In this document: positions 1 through 10,760 of the stretch, one piece after another
Layout of the letters: each line of letters starts with the position of its first letter
Numbering within the stretch: the stretch's first letter is position 1
Assembly: GCA_020631735.1 (NCBI GenBank)
Contig: CM036231.1
Location: 4,801,831-4,865,830, forward strand
Direction: 5' to 3'
DNA length: 64,000 nt
Origin: Saccharum officinarum
Lineage: Eukaryota; Streptophyta; Magnoliopsida; Poales; Poaceae
Program-made: the position numbers and the translations under genes
Notes under the pieces: generated by a model
Told to the model about the DNA's origin: nothing
What the model saw: only the letters and a program-made list of their open reading frames with translations
Database searches by the model: none

Positions 1-746
1 TATACTCTACACAACTTTCTAGCCGCCGAGTTGTCATCCCAATACGTGTCACCAAGAGCTCTTATTCTATTGATCAAGGTCATGAATCTATCAAACATAG
101 CTTGGGTAGTTTCACCTTCAATCATCCCAAAGTTCTCAATCTTGCTTTGAAGTAGCTCAATGTTTCCCTTTCTCACACTTTTATCACCTTCAAATGAAAC
201 CTTCAAGGTATCCCAAATTTGCTTTGCACTTTCCATGCCGTTTACCTTGTTGTAATCTTCTTGATTTAGGCATGATAGAATCAAGGAAGCAGCTGTAGCA
301 TTTTGTTGTATATCAAGGTAATCTTTGGTTGTCAACTCACCATCTTCTTCCAAAGCTTTAACACCCACTTCCACAATCTCCCAACATCTTGCGGCAATAA
401 GATGCATCTTCATTCTATGAGCCCAATCGGTATATCTAACTCCATCAAATTGAGGTGGTTTACCGGGGTTGATGGTTGGCAAGTGTGTATTGGATTTGCT
501 AAAAGAAGAGTACTCATATGGAACACGAGTAAACCCTTTAGGTGTCTTGATTGCTTCATTCTCACCATCTCCATCACCACCACTTGCCACATCTTCAATC
601 TTCTTACTTACGGCTTCCTTTAACTTATTCATCTCATCTTGCATCTTGTTCATTTGCTCTTTTTGTTGCTCTAGAAGCCTGTCACTGAGTTTCCCGGCAA
701 GCAGCTCAACTAGCTTGTTCAAGGTGTCATCATCAAAGGTAGCCAT
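1..746 (-). CDS. Copia (SIRE-type) gag, 5' part, runs off the window
   Basis: Reading the minus strand from the ATG at 746 gives an uninterrupted frame of 248 codons to the window edge. It is the N-terminal part of a retrotransposon Gag. The first ~60 residues are charged and coiled-coil-like (Leu-, Lys- and Gln-rich). They are followed by a short linker, then by the helical Gag core seen in plant Copia elements, with PPQFDG and YTDWAHRMKMHL about 90-110 residues in, and later AKQIWDTLK and a run around MFDRFMTLINRIRALG. Gag forms the cytoplasmic particle that packages element RNA. The ATG lies 57 bp inside the LTR end, next to the primer binding site, as expected. No stop or frameshift occurs in the visible part, unlike most other elements here. 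The zinc knuckle and pol would lie beyond position 1. Confidence 0.85.
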   Translation of the reverse strand, partial: MATFDDDTLNKLVELLAGKLSDRLLEQQKEQMNKMQDEMNKLKEAVSKKIEDVASGGDGDGENEAIKTPKGFTRVPYEYSSFSKSNTHLPTINPGKPPQFDGVRYTDWAHRMKMHLIAARCWEIVEVGVKALEEDGELTTKDYLDIQQNATAASLILSCLNQEDYNKVNGMESAKQIWDTLKVSFEGDKSVRKGNIELLQSKIENFGMIEGETTQAMFDRFMTLINRIRALGDTYWDDNSAARKLCRV

Positions 747-787
747 GCTTTCTCCTCATGCGGTGAAGCGCTAAACACGAGGAAACC

Positions 788-800
788 TGCTCTGATACCA
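788..800 (-). other. Primer binding site (initiator Met tRNA)
   Basis: On the minus strand this reads TGGTATCAGAGCA, complementary to the 3' end of plant initiator methionine tRNA. It sits two bases inside the LTR end and primes minus-strand DNA synthesis in Copia elements. Confidence 0.85.
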
Positions 801-802
801 AT

Positions 803-2400
803 TGAAAGGATCTAATAGGCCTAGAGGGGGGGTGAATAGGCGGATCTAAAAACCTGAAACTCAAAACTCAACGCGGAAGTTAAAACACTGACCGGTACTA
901 CCGGTTGATTTGGACCGGTACTACCGGTGAGGGATCACCGGTACTACCGACGCTGACCACCGGTACTACCGGTACCCTACTGAAACTAAGAAATCAGAGA
1001 TTTGCGAGTTGTGATTTCAGATCTGAGTTTTACCCCACTACTGAAGATGATGTTGATGAAGTTTATGAACTCTCCTTTCTTGTTCCTTTACCAAGAGTAG
1101 ATCGAGCACCCACAACCTATGAAAGAGATATGAAAGAGGGAGAACACAAAGAACAAGTAATATCTCAAGTGAACACGAATAACAACAACAACAAGCACGC
1201 AGGACGCACGATTTAACCCGAGGTTCGGCAACCCCACAAAGGAGTTCCTACGTCCTCGTTGTTGAGGTGACCACTAAGGTCGGAGTCTATTCCACCTCCT
1301 TGCCTCCCTCAAGCAACCACAAAGGTTAGCCCAAGATTTCCACTAAGAATACAAGGGTAATACAAACTCTTCGGGGTGCCCTCACAAGTACAACAACACG
1401 GGCAACCACGAAGAACACCTAGCCGGCTAGGGTTCCAAGAACCCAAGAGTAACAAATACAAACCAAGCCAACTAGGAGGGGAACCAAGTGCTCAAGATGT
1501 GAATTGAAGCTTTCCACTCTTAAATCTCTCCTCTCTACTTAGATCTTGCAAGAGATTGGATTTGAGAGCAAAGAGAAAGAGAGAGGGTGAGTCAATGCTT
1601 GAGAGCTGTTTGTCTGAAGGTTGGTAGGAGTAAATGACGTGAGTAACGGTTAGAAATGAAGGGGAGAGCTATTTATACTCTTATCTTCGAAGCGGTACCG
1701 GTACTACCGGTGAACCCACCGGTACTACCGATCCTAAGGGTTTCGACCGTTACAACCAACCTACTGGAGACTATTACGAGAAAATAGCCTACCGGTACTA
1801 CCGGTCTATCACCGGTACCACCGGTCAACGACCGGTACCACCGGTAGTACAGATTTTGGCGAAGACAAGTTTTGCGGGAAAAAGACTTACCGGTACTACC
1901 GGGCTTTCACCGGTACCACCGGTCAAAGGCCGGTACTACCGGTAAACCACCGATACTACCGCTAGAACAAAAACTCGCAGAACTAAGGCGCTGACACCGG
2001 TGGGATTTATGCCTACCGGTACTACCGGTGGTTCACCGGTACTACCGGTACTCCCAGGCATAAAACACTTCTCTAAGTGTCCGTGAGTGCAAAGGTGTCT
2101 TTTAAACGCTTAAACCAATACACATTGAGCACAAGTTTTCCCTCTAGATAACCTAATTTGTATCCCTCTTGATAGTGCGGCGTTTCTTATAACTCAAGTC
2201 AAAAGATAAAATCAAATCTATCCACTTGAGACGGAACGCTTTTCAAACAATGGAATTGAGGGTGCTAACATCACCAAATGTGACCATACAAATTCTTTCA
2301 TTGAACTAACACCTGCATATTCACTTAGATAGACATGTTAGTCCCTAATTTGATTGTCATTAATTATCCAAAACCCACAACGGGGGCGAATGCACTTACA
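803..2400 (-). mobile_element. 5' LTR of SIRE-type Copia element
   Basis: A 1,598 bp segment read on the minus strand starts TGTAAGTGCATTCGCC at 2400 and ends GATCCTTTCA at 803, next to the primer binding site. The minus-strand end carries the C-rich stretch before CTCTAGGCC that is also found in the other SIRE-type LTRs of this window (at 50120 and 58695). A TATA-like box (TATAAATAG, minus) lies near 1670-1678, so U3 is about 1680-2400. The interior holds an array of ACCGGT-based palindromes. GGTAG follows at 2401 as the likely left copy of a target duplication, but the matching copy is outside the window. Confidence 0.8.
887..2054. repeat. Dispersed array of ACCGGTACTACCGGT palindromes inside the LTR
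   Basis: About fifteen copies of ACCGGT-ACT-ACCGGT or close variants (ACC for ACT; one or two substitutions) occur in two clusters. One of about four copies lies at 887-975 and one of about eleven at 1693-2054. ACCGGT is itself a palindrome. The larger cluster lies just upstream of the minus-strand TATA box. The spacing is irregular, so this is not a simple satellite. Confidence 0.85.
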
Positions 2401-2639
2401 GGTAGGAGGCCGCCCCTCAGCTGATCACGTCACCCCCATGGTGGATGTTTTGCCATGACATGGTCGGCCTGGGCCCTCTCCTATCCCATACTTAGGCCCG
2501 TGACATCTCCCCTCTTCTCCAGACAGTGCGTCCTCATGTTGAATCATAGTCCAGTCATTGATGCCATCGGCAGGGAGGTTGCTACCCCAAGGTATCTCCT
2601 CTATGTGTACGAGGAGGTGCCCTAGAGTGTCCTTCATTT

Positions 2640-3440
2640 GCCAGGTATTGGTGTTGTTGGCAGAGAACTCGAAGCAGTATTGGCAGGAGCCGATGTGGCT
2701 AAAGATGTAGTAGTTGAAGGTTCGTGAGCCTATTGTTGGCCCATAAACTTGTCAGGCTGCAGTGAGGGTAGCACCTGGTAGGTTGGCTGTGAGGTGTAGT
2801 ACCTATATGACCCTTAGAGGTCTTGGAAAATTGTATACATGTCCTGCAGTGACTTTTCCTGTGATGTGCGGACACAATGCTGTTGGGACCTTTGATGGGG
2901 GTGTGATTGTCAAGTGTTCCAGAGTGCCGAAGAGGAGGTCGATCACCCGTGTGGTAGTCGGACAGAGATATGAGTGGGTGGCTGGAAGCATGTTGACTGC
3001 TGACATAGATGTCCTCAATGGTGAGGAATTGTTGGCCACTGCTATCGAAGAAGACCACTGTTGTTAATGGCAGTATGCACTATGGCCAAGCCTGTATCAG
3101 TAGGATGCTTATGGGGAACACGCGGGTTGCTGGCACCAATGCTGCTGTGTGGAGGCCGATAGCGAGGAGTTGCGGAGTTGTTGTCTCCAGTAATTCTAGC
3201 ATGTTTGGCAGCAAGAGGGATGCCATTGGAATGTAGTAGCGCTCGTTGTAGAGGATGATGCCTTGCTGGAGCGACTAGGCGGATGCGGCTGCCTTGACGT
3301 CGATGGTGGATGTGATGATCTGCAGTTCAGGCTCGTCCTGAGTGGTCTAACGAAGTTGTGTGAAGATGGTTTGGTCGGTGGTGAGGACATCGAGTTGAGG
3401 AGGTGTTCTAGTGTTGTCGATGATGTATAGAGGAAGCGCT
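2640..3440 (-). pseudogene. Possible Ty3/Gypsy integrase N-terminal remnant
   Basis: On the minus strand, DEPELQIITSTID (about 3300-3345) is followed after a stop by GIILYNERYYIP (about 3225-3260). That order is typical of the segment leading into the zinc-binding domain of Gypsy integrase. The sequence further downstream, including FFDSSGQQFLTIEDIYV near 3000-3060, does not match the family in a way I can recognise, and the expected His/Cys residues are not clear. It may be diverged integrase or unrelated inserted DNA. Confidence 0.3.
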
Positions 3441-3689
3441 GTTGGAGGGGCGTCGTGTGTAGGAATTACCATGTGAGGGGGTGGTGTCGAGCCGTATTCC
3501 ATCCTTCGTGTTGGGGGTTCGCTTTCCCTCCATGCCGCTTGGTTGGGGACGTCGCTGTCACTGGTGTAGGGGTTGTCTCATGCGGCGTTGGTGGTTGTGG
3601 TTGCTCGATGTTCATGTGCTCGAGCCAAGGATGTGGTTGTCTCTATCTCCTGCGGGTGGTGTCATGTGACCATTGAGTGGAGTGGTCCC

Positions 3690-4489
3690 TAGAGGCCAGT
3701 GATGAAGAGGTTGATCTATTGGTGCTCGCTAATGGTGCCAATGTGTAGCATGTACAAGGTGAAGTCATTGGTGTAGTCGTCGATGGCGCCAGTTTGCCTT
3801 GGGGTGCGAGCTCGCCGTGCGTGTCCTAGTAGACTGGCGGGCCAAAGTTGTTGATGATACTTTGGGTGAAGAGCTCCCAATCGGTCATTGGTGCATCCTT
3901 TATTGATCAGATGAACCAGAGTTGCGCCGCATCTGTTAGATGAAAAGCCACATACCATTTTTTTTGGTCGTCAGGCACGTGGTGCAGCCTGAAGAGAAGC
4001 TCCATCTAGGAGAGCCATGGCAAAGGATCGGACAAGCCGTCATACGTGGGGGTGTCAGTCTAACCTCGAAGGGATGTTGGTGTTGAAGTTGTGTTGTTGT
4101 CAATGGTAGGATGGGGCGCCATGGTGGTGGAGCTGTGGGTGCTTGCTGTGTTGGCCGTGAGGTGAACAATTTGTTCGACACCTCCTTCACGATCTTTGGG
4201 GTGTTGGATGAGTGCAGTTCCTCCATCTTGTTCTTGAGGAGGGCTCGACCGGTAGTGATCATGACACGCATGGTCTCTGCTTCAAGGTTGTTCATGGCAT
4301 CCTTCCGTTCTAATCTCGCCTTTGTGCCCGCAATGTTGGCTCTCCTCTAGCGCGTGCTTGCTCGGTGGCGTGCAAGTGGGTGTTCATATTGATGAGCTAC
4401 CGGTGTACCTCATCAAATTTTTTGTGGAGGTCATTGGTGAAGATCTTGAGCAGTTGTTGCATGTTGGAGGTGGTGGTGGCAGAAGCCAT
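3690..4489 (-). pseudogene. Ty3/Gypsy gag remnant
   Basis: Joining minus-strand frames gives a Gag-like protein. It starts MASATTTSNMQQLL at 4489, followed by a heptad-rich N-terminal region. After frame changes comes the capsid-type sequence PWLSRMELLFRLHHVP...WYVAFHLTDAAQLW around 3900-4020, then DWELFTQSIINNFG at 3840-3880. Another open stretch near 3716-3790 reads IDDYTNDFTLYMLH, the usual C-terminal part of this fold. At least three frameshifts and several stops mean it cannot produce Gag. The assignment rests on the order of family motifs. Confidence 0.6.
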
Positions 4490-4640
4490 GGATCGGTCTG
4501 GTCTCCAAGATACTAGGTGTCAGGGTCCTTTCCTAGGCGAGCGGTTGGATCGGCTAGGGCAGGGGTATCAGGGGAGGGCGGCAGCACTAGGTGGAGAGAG
4601 GGAGGCACGGGAGAGACAGGGGATAGGGAGAAGCCAAAGC

Positions 4641-6030
4641 AATTTCTTCTTAGATCATCATGATTGATAATGAATTAATGGATATGTTCGCAAAGCTATT
4701 AGCTCAATACTCGAGTGGGTTAAGTGGTCGACATTATGTAAGCATGGTGCTTAAATATTGTTTACTTATGGATACACTCTACACTCTGGGTCATATGGAA
4801 GATCATGGACATGACACTCCCATTGAGTCCTTTGTAGTTCACTCCCCGTTTGTAGAACAAGTAGAAATCGGATGTGAAGGGAGTCAAGATGTGTTCTTGA
4901 TCTTCTTTAGTGATGTTCCTTATGCGTATATATAAAGTTAGTTATGCTATAGATGAGAGTATATATACTTGGGTGTACAAAAGACTTAGTAAATAAGGAA
5001 TGACTTAGAAATCTTTGCTCTTAATTAATCTCCTGCTTAGCCATACTACATTTATGAGTATCTATTTCTATCTCTGTAATACTATCAATGCCTTACACTT
5101 ATCATTTATTTATCATTTGACTTACCCCTACTATAGCATGAGAGTTACTGATCTTGTCATAAGTATGTATATTTGTCAATATCTCTTGCCACCCCATCGC
5201 TGCTCCTTGTGGATAAAATATAAATAATGATACCTGGTATACTCCCGGATGAAATGCTATAATGGTATATTATCTGTGCGCTTGCGGATTACTTCTATCA
5301 TATATGATTTTCTCTCAGTTTACAAGTGTCATTAATAATTACCAAACAACGCATTTCTGACATCATTGATAGGGATGATAACTTAGCATTAAGGTGATGC
5401 TATGGAATGCCAACCGCAGTGATACACTATTGACCCTGGCCACATTAGATGAATAGCGGTGGTGATGGCCGTCTGCTTCACCAACGGCGAGTGGTACGGC
5501 AGTGATGACAAAACAACCAACAGCCCTTACATCCGACGGTGACAGAATTACATCTAGTTTTCACAATGTATTTACTAATTCAGCTAGGCCTTAATAACTT
5601 ACTGAACACACACCATATGGATATAATCATTACACATCATTCATCATGTCCACAATGAAGAGTACTTATAATAACAATGCTCGACACTAACATAACAACC
5701 GTGTCAACTAATGAATTAACACAAGCGGTACATAGATAGCATAATAAAGGTTCTGCTCCCTACAGACTTATGTAACTAAGACAAGGTAGATGTGCTCCGC
5801 TCCTTCAGATTGGCACTCCTTGATCATCTTGGCAGCTAATGCACTATGGAACCCCTCTCCTTCCTCCCATAGCCATTGCAAGAAAATCATTCAAAAGCAT
5901 TAACACTCCAAAACCTGCACAACGCAAAGCTTTACTGCTCTAAATAAAATTAGACTATATATATGGACTCAAAACAACTCCCTACCTGAACAAAGACATG
6001 TCCTAACAACAAAATACAGCATATGCACCT
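4641..6030. other. No gene recognised; AT-rich spacer
   Basis: The region contains only short ORFs without family resemblance (for example a 91-codon plus-strand frame at 4660-4935). Part of 4518-4900 may be LTR sequence of the adjacent Gypsy remnant. No terminal repeats or splice-like exon structure were seen. Confidence 0.5.
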
Positions 6031-7104
6031 TCACTGCTCTGCTAATGGCTCAATGAACAAGGAAACATAAGACAGATAATGAGGTCCATTCAAATAAATA
6101 CTCCGGGTACTTCTAGGATAGCGGACGACCTGGGTAGGGAGGACATGAACTTTTCTGCGGCTCATGTCATATGCCATCAGTGTTCTATCCTCCCCAACAA
6201 GAAAAATCAAATTCCATTCTAGGTGAATTGCAATCACTCTGTAGTCTGCATTGGCTTCCTCAGAACCGAGTCAAATATTGTTCAGTCCAAATAATTGCAC
6301 GTGTTCATCGTATACTTTAATGTCCATTTACTAGTACCATAGTATTCAAGGATCCAGATTGAAAGGTCAGACCTATTGAAAATATCAGCAATACATAGAC
6401 ACAACTGACCCTAATCTCCATGGATGGACATTGCAGGACCTAGTGGCCTAAGAATTTTTCTCCATGTCTTTCCCTCCATATCAACAACAACTATCTGGGA
6501 TACCTCCAACATCATAAAACAATTAAGAAACATAGTTCCTGAAAATTTGCATACTAGAATATCCTCTCCCCATTCAAATTCTTTACACATCCATGCTCTA
6601 GTTTTGGATGAGTAGATGCTGACAATTAACACCCTAGGCGACCTAACCCACAGTTCTACCACATGAAAGTGCAAGGAGATTGTGGGATCGAACCCTAAGC
6701 AAGATGAACCATAACAAAGGTTGCTATGCGGCACTACCACTGATGTGCTAGTCACCGGATTGCAGACAACATAGCGAAGCCCAACACACCAGCAGAGAAA
6801 GAGGCCTCTGCAGCAATCTGAGATGACTAAATCCTAAATAGGGAAGGGAAAGAAGGAAAAGGAGGGGTATTGACCGGTGAAGCTGGCAAATTGGCGTTTG
6901 CCTTTCCAGATGCCATATATGAATCCGGCGACAAACTAGGGTTGCTTCTTACGGTACTCAGATTTAGAGATAAGGCGGTACTAGGAGCGACACACACCTG
7001 CAGCTGCACAAGGTGCGGGTTGTGAGGTGGTGGAGGATAAGGACCAAGACTTTGTCTGTCAGGATGTCTACTTCGTTCCTCTTGTTGGTGGCCTCCTCCT
7101 CCAT
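6031..7104 (-). pseudogene. F-box / F-box-associated-domain protein pseudogene
   Basis: F-box proteins are substrate receptors of SCF ubiquitin ligases. From an ATG at 7104 the minus strand encodes an F-box helix pattern (DILTDKVLVLILHHL, then TLCSCRCVS). A frame change and a stop lead into LISKSEYRKK and FIYGIWKGKRQFASF. After more stops the FBA region follows: DCCRGLFLCWCVGL with VVCNPVT (about 6730-6830), CLGFDPTISLHFHV, IYSSKTRAWMCKEFEWGEDI, FLNCFMMLEVSQIVVVDMEGKTWRKI, then AIHLEWNLIFLVG and LMAYDMSRRKVHVLP near 6120-6235. The order matches the large grass F-box/FBA family over its whole length. Several stops and at least three frame changes show it is broken. It has no introns. Confidence 0.75.
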
Positions 7105-7926
7105 CTTGACTAGGATATGGTGGAGTGGGGCCCTGTGATGGAAGCGGCAGTGCTGTCGCCTAAATCAGAGCAGGAGTGCCTGCGGGGATGTGCTCATGAG
7201 CTCCTTAATGATCAGATAAAAGCTTGATTCGTACTCAGATAAGATAAGAGGGGAATAAAAGGCCAAGAAATTAATATGGATAATGGAAGTGCGAGAAAGC
7301 ATTACCCTTGCCTTTGGATCTTGCGGCAGTGAGCTCTAGCAGCCATAGCGGTGATGAGTACCAGCCTAGTCACTGGTGGATCTGTGCGGGCGTGCCGGTG
7401 AGGCGTACCGGCGCGGAGCACTAGCTTGTCGGCGGTGAGTGGCGGCTTGCACGCCGATGAGTAGGTGAGGAATAGCAGCACTTGAGGAGGAGACGGACAG
7501 GTTGGCTGGGTGCGTAGCGGTCTATGTAAGCTAACTACAAAGTAGGACTTGCGGGAACAGACATTTCCGCCAAAATTTCTAAAAACGCATGGGAGTCTCA
7601 CGCTGACTTGCAAATTTTGATGATATCAGCAGTGAAGGCTACCAGCGGTGGTGGTTGGGTCTTAAAAAAGATGGTACGTAGCACCTAACGACAGGCATGT
7701 CATACGGAAATGGAACGCGAGGTTTATACTTAATAAAAAAAGTTATTATATATATATGTTTATAATTTTAGTCACTGACGAACTCAGATAATCAACATTA
7801 ATCACTACTGTACAAAGTAGTATAAGTAATAATCAATAATGCTGTCACTATTGATTTTCACAGTTGACAAAAAAAATGATTATTATCTATGGTTTGTAGC
7901 ATCTTAACTATGTACTGCCTTGCTAA
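7105..7926. other. No gene recognised; upstream flank of the F-box pseudogene
   Basis: A 103-codon minus-strand ORF (7302-7613) ends in a possible splice donor (GGTAATG near 7300), and an AG precedes the F-box leader near 7195. It could be a former 5' exon or leader of the F-box pseudogene, but the protein is unlike anything I recognise. Confidence 0.35.
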
Positions 7927-8356
7927 GACTACCCGCAGTGGGTACTCTAAAGCGATACTATAAAGCTTTAGAGTATGAATATAGAGTAAAAACGGTTGCA
8001 CTGGGTACTCTAAAACAATACTCTATTATTTTTCTTACTCTATATTTAGAGTGGTACAGTGTTTACTCTATAGTGAGCAGTGGCGGGCCCCACTAGCTAA
8101 ACAAAGGAAAAAATGCTATAACTCACAAACCAAAAATCCAAATTAAATTTCGATTGCACCATTAAATTCGTCTCAATAAATCCTTCAAAACTAGATCACA
8201 CATGGATATATTTAGATAAAGTGACAAGTGAGTCCCACAGTGGATAGAGGATGATATAGAGGATGGATGAGTGCGGGAGAATTGAGTATAGAGGAGAGAA
8301 TCTTGCTGACTAGGACGTATAGAGGATGAATATAGAGGTCCATGAGTGTGGATAGC
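7927..8356. mobile_element. MITE with imperfect terminal inverted repeats (about 430 bp)
   Basis: The left end GACTACCCGCAGTGGGTACT matches, with mismatches, the reverse complement of the right end (GCTATCCACACTCATGGACC). Internal sequence is full of the motif ACTCTA/TATAGAG. No coding sequence is present. TAA precedes and TTA follows the element; a clean target duplication could not be fixed, so the superfamily (PIF/Harbinger or hAT) is open. Confidence 0.55.
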
Positions 8357-9880
8357 TTAAAACCCTTAATGTGCAGATCTATATACTAGTATAGATTCAT
8401 GAAGTTGTTTTATTTATTATCTCTGCCAGCTCTTCATTTATGCTATTTCCTTCCCATACTGCCACATCCACTGATCCACATGCTGGAAGAAGTGAAGATC
8501 GAGCTGTTGGCAACTGGCCGGGATTGTCGGTTCAACGGTGAATGTTAGGGGGGATACAAGAGAAATTGGGTCACTGGCATGATTGAGACTCTCCGTGCAA
8601 AGAGGACGGTGGACTCTAGCTGAACCGCGATAAACATGGGTTCAGTTGAATTTACATGTGCTGCTGCATTATCCCATGCCTCTCAATCCTATCGCATGAA
8701 ACTATGCTCACTGCTAGTGCTAGATGGTAGGTGCAAGATTCTTGTGGCATGGCAAGAGAAACCAGGAATCACCTCACATGGATTGTTGAATGTATGGTAG
8801 TAGTACGACACACTACCGGCAGCGAGGAACTCAGGAAAGCATTAGAGGGATCCCCAGTCTGTTTTTATAAGACTCGAGAAGCAGGGCAATATAATGCACT
8901 TGTTTTGACAAGGTTCCACACCACCATTCAGGCCAATTGATTTATGTCTGATCAGCTCCAGAAACACGTGGCCAAGGACACTCGAGTGACCTGAACTCTG
9001 CAGTTCAGTCACTCAGCGCTTCGTCGAGAAGTTTCCGGCCGGTAGACATCTGTGAGGAATGAAATTCAAACGTGCAACCTGACAATCACGAAGGTCTTGA
9101 CTCCATTGTAATTTTGCAAACCGTAGAACAACCAGAAGGGGTTCCTGCAGCTGCAAATACTTTTTTTATGAACAGAGATAATTAGGTTGATTTGAAATTC
9201 GGTTTGCCTAGAAGGAGCTAGCTATCCTGCAAATTTAATTCATGTACTACGATTTGCCTCCATTTAGCAGTAGACCACTTCACTGGGTACGTCATTTTGT
9301 GAAGTTTGTCATTTATAAGAAAATTACTCTGGTCACAAAACATGTTATTGAGATATAAACATCAATAACTTTTAAATTATTGTCATTAACTTGTGCAAAT
9401 ATGGTATGGCAGGCCATGGCTAATTACGTAAGTATACATATCCTGACTCCTGAGAAGATGTCCAATCAAGTGAGTTTGCATTTGAGACATCTCAAACAGC
9501 CTCTCTTCAGGTTCACGTTTAGAGGAGGCGACTTTCTACGGTTCTTTTTTTGATGTCAACACCGGGGAGGATCGGGAGATCCTCACCTGAATTTTCATTC
9601 CACAGATACCGGGAGACCCGGTTGGTGGGGGCTAAAGTGCTGCCAAGTTACATAGTATGTGCAGAGGGGAGGATATATTACAGTGTGAAGATCCTATTCC
9701 AACTCTGTTCTAAAAAGGCGCCTCTGAATCTTGTGCAGAAACCATACAAAGGAAGCCGCCATTGGACTGGTATCTTCGTTGAACCATATTATCATAGTGC
9801 AATTGAGTTCAGCACAAGGTGGATGTTGGGAATATTAACTCTGCCTAAAAAAACTCAGGCCTGAACTTTGGAGTACGAAA
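8357..9880. other. No gene recognised; includes one unclassified 104-codon ORF
   Basis: The plus-strand ORF at 9550-9864 follows a T-run and starts with an ACCGGGGAGGATCGGGAGAT stretch that looks like dispersed-repeat sequence rather than a gene. Its protein has no motif I recognise. The 69-codon ORF at 8731-8940 is likewise unsupported. Nothing else was seen. Confidence 0.4.
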
Positions 9881-10287
9881 AATATTAAAATATCCTAACA
9901 AAATCTACTTGCAGGTAAAAGTATAGTGAAGGATGTATTTTGACTTCGTCGGACAAGATTCGACTTCGCCAAAAGAATGAATAAAAGGTGAAAGAAAAGA
10001 TCAAGAGCAAAGGCAAAGACAAAGTTTTGGCTTCATCATCAAGAAATCAACTTCGCTTTTTGACTTCGTCGGCAAGAAATCAACTTCGCTGGGCAGCGAA
10101 GTAGATAAGGAGGAAGAAATGACTAAGTCAAAAAGAGCAAGTTCACTGAAGAAGAGAAGATTGAACGTGAAAAAGGAGACCGAATCAGGAAGAAATGACC
10201 ACTTCGCCCTTGCAGTAAATAAGGGTTGTAAATATTTTAGTCAGGGGTAAAATAGTCATTTTATGTAAAATAAGAAGACTAGGGCCC

Positions 10288-10296
10288 TATAAATAC
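10288..10296 (+). promoter_or_regulatory. TATA box in the 5' LTR of the Tat element
   Basis: CTATAAATA lies about 110 bp upstream of the presumed LTR end, in the right place for the element's RNA polymerase II promoter. The preceding 300 bp are rich in short CTTCG-containing direct repeats (GACTTCGTCGG, CAACTTCGCT). Confidence 0.6.
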
Positions 10297-10412
10297 ACCC
10301 TCTGACATGTATAGTACAACCATGGAATAAATACAACTTTGACTTGCATCCGAAACATTTTAATGATTGTGTGAATTGTGTCACTTGACCTGAACTTTTC
10401 ACCCAACATATA

Positions 10413-10706
10413 GTGCCCATCGTTTGTGTGTGCACTCAAAGATCTTCACAACCACAAGAAATGATTCCAAGATCATCACTATCATACAGCTATGGACCAA
10501 TAGCAATTTATGATCCAAACCCATGGAGGCAAAATCAACAACAGCAAACAAACTTTCAAGCATCACAACCCGAATCCTCTGTGGCAAACAGCAATCCACA
10601 AGGAAACAACAAACAAGAGAACTCTCCATCAACCTCAATGGCAAGCAAGGGAAGAATCATGATAATCATTGGAGGAAATAGCATTGACCATGAAAACAAC
10701 AATTAA
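10413..10706 (+). pseudogene. Tat-element gag, C-terminal scrap only
   Basis: The frame continues through a TAA at 10704-10706 into the protease frame with no shift. GRIMIIIGGNS followed by DHENNN, and after the stop NYFRRVNSIS and KGPY, is the usual C-terminal Gag/protease linker of Tat elements. The leader ends only ~10 bp upstream, so about 400-500 codons of Gag normally found here are missing. The N-terminal part is low-complexity, Gln- and Ser-rich. This looks like one large internal deletion. Confidence 0.6.
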
Positions 10707-10760
10707 AAGAAGAATTACTTTCGAAGAGTAAATTCTATCTCAACGAAAGGCCCATACAAA

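Larger units (their letters stand above)
2401..4640 (-). mobile_element. Decayed Ty3/Gypsy element, gag and a pol remnant
   Basis: The minus strand holds a gag start at 4489 with Gypsy Gag motifs and, further downstream, a stretch resembling the RNase H/integrase junction. Most of pol is missing between them. Every reading frame is broken by stops and frameshifts. The region upstream of the gag ATG (4500-4640) may contain the inner end of a 5' LTR (TGTCAGGGTCC from 4518), but no second LTR or target duplication was found. The boundaries are therefore those of the recognisable sequence, not true termini. Confidence 0.5.

Noticed and set aside
887..2054. CRISPR-like or satellite array
   Set aside because: Spacing is irregular, the repeats are palindromes inside a plant retrotransposon LTR, and this is nuclear plant DNA.
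2762..3067. 101-codon plus-strand ORF
   Set aside because: No motif; the opposite strand fits decayed Gypsy sequence better, though weakly.
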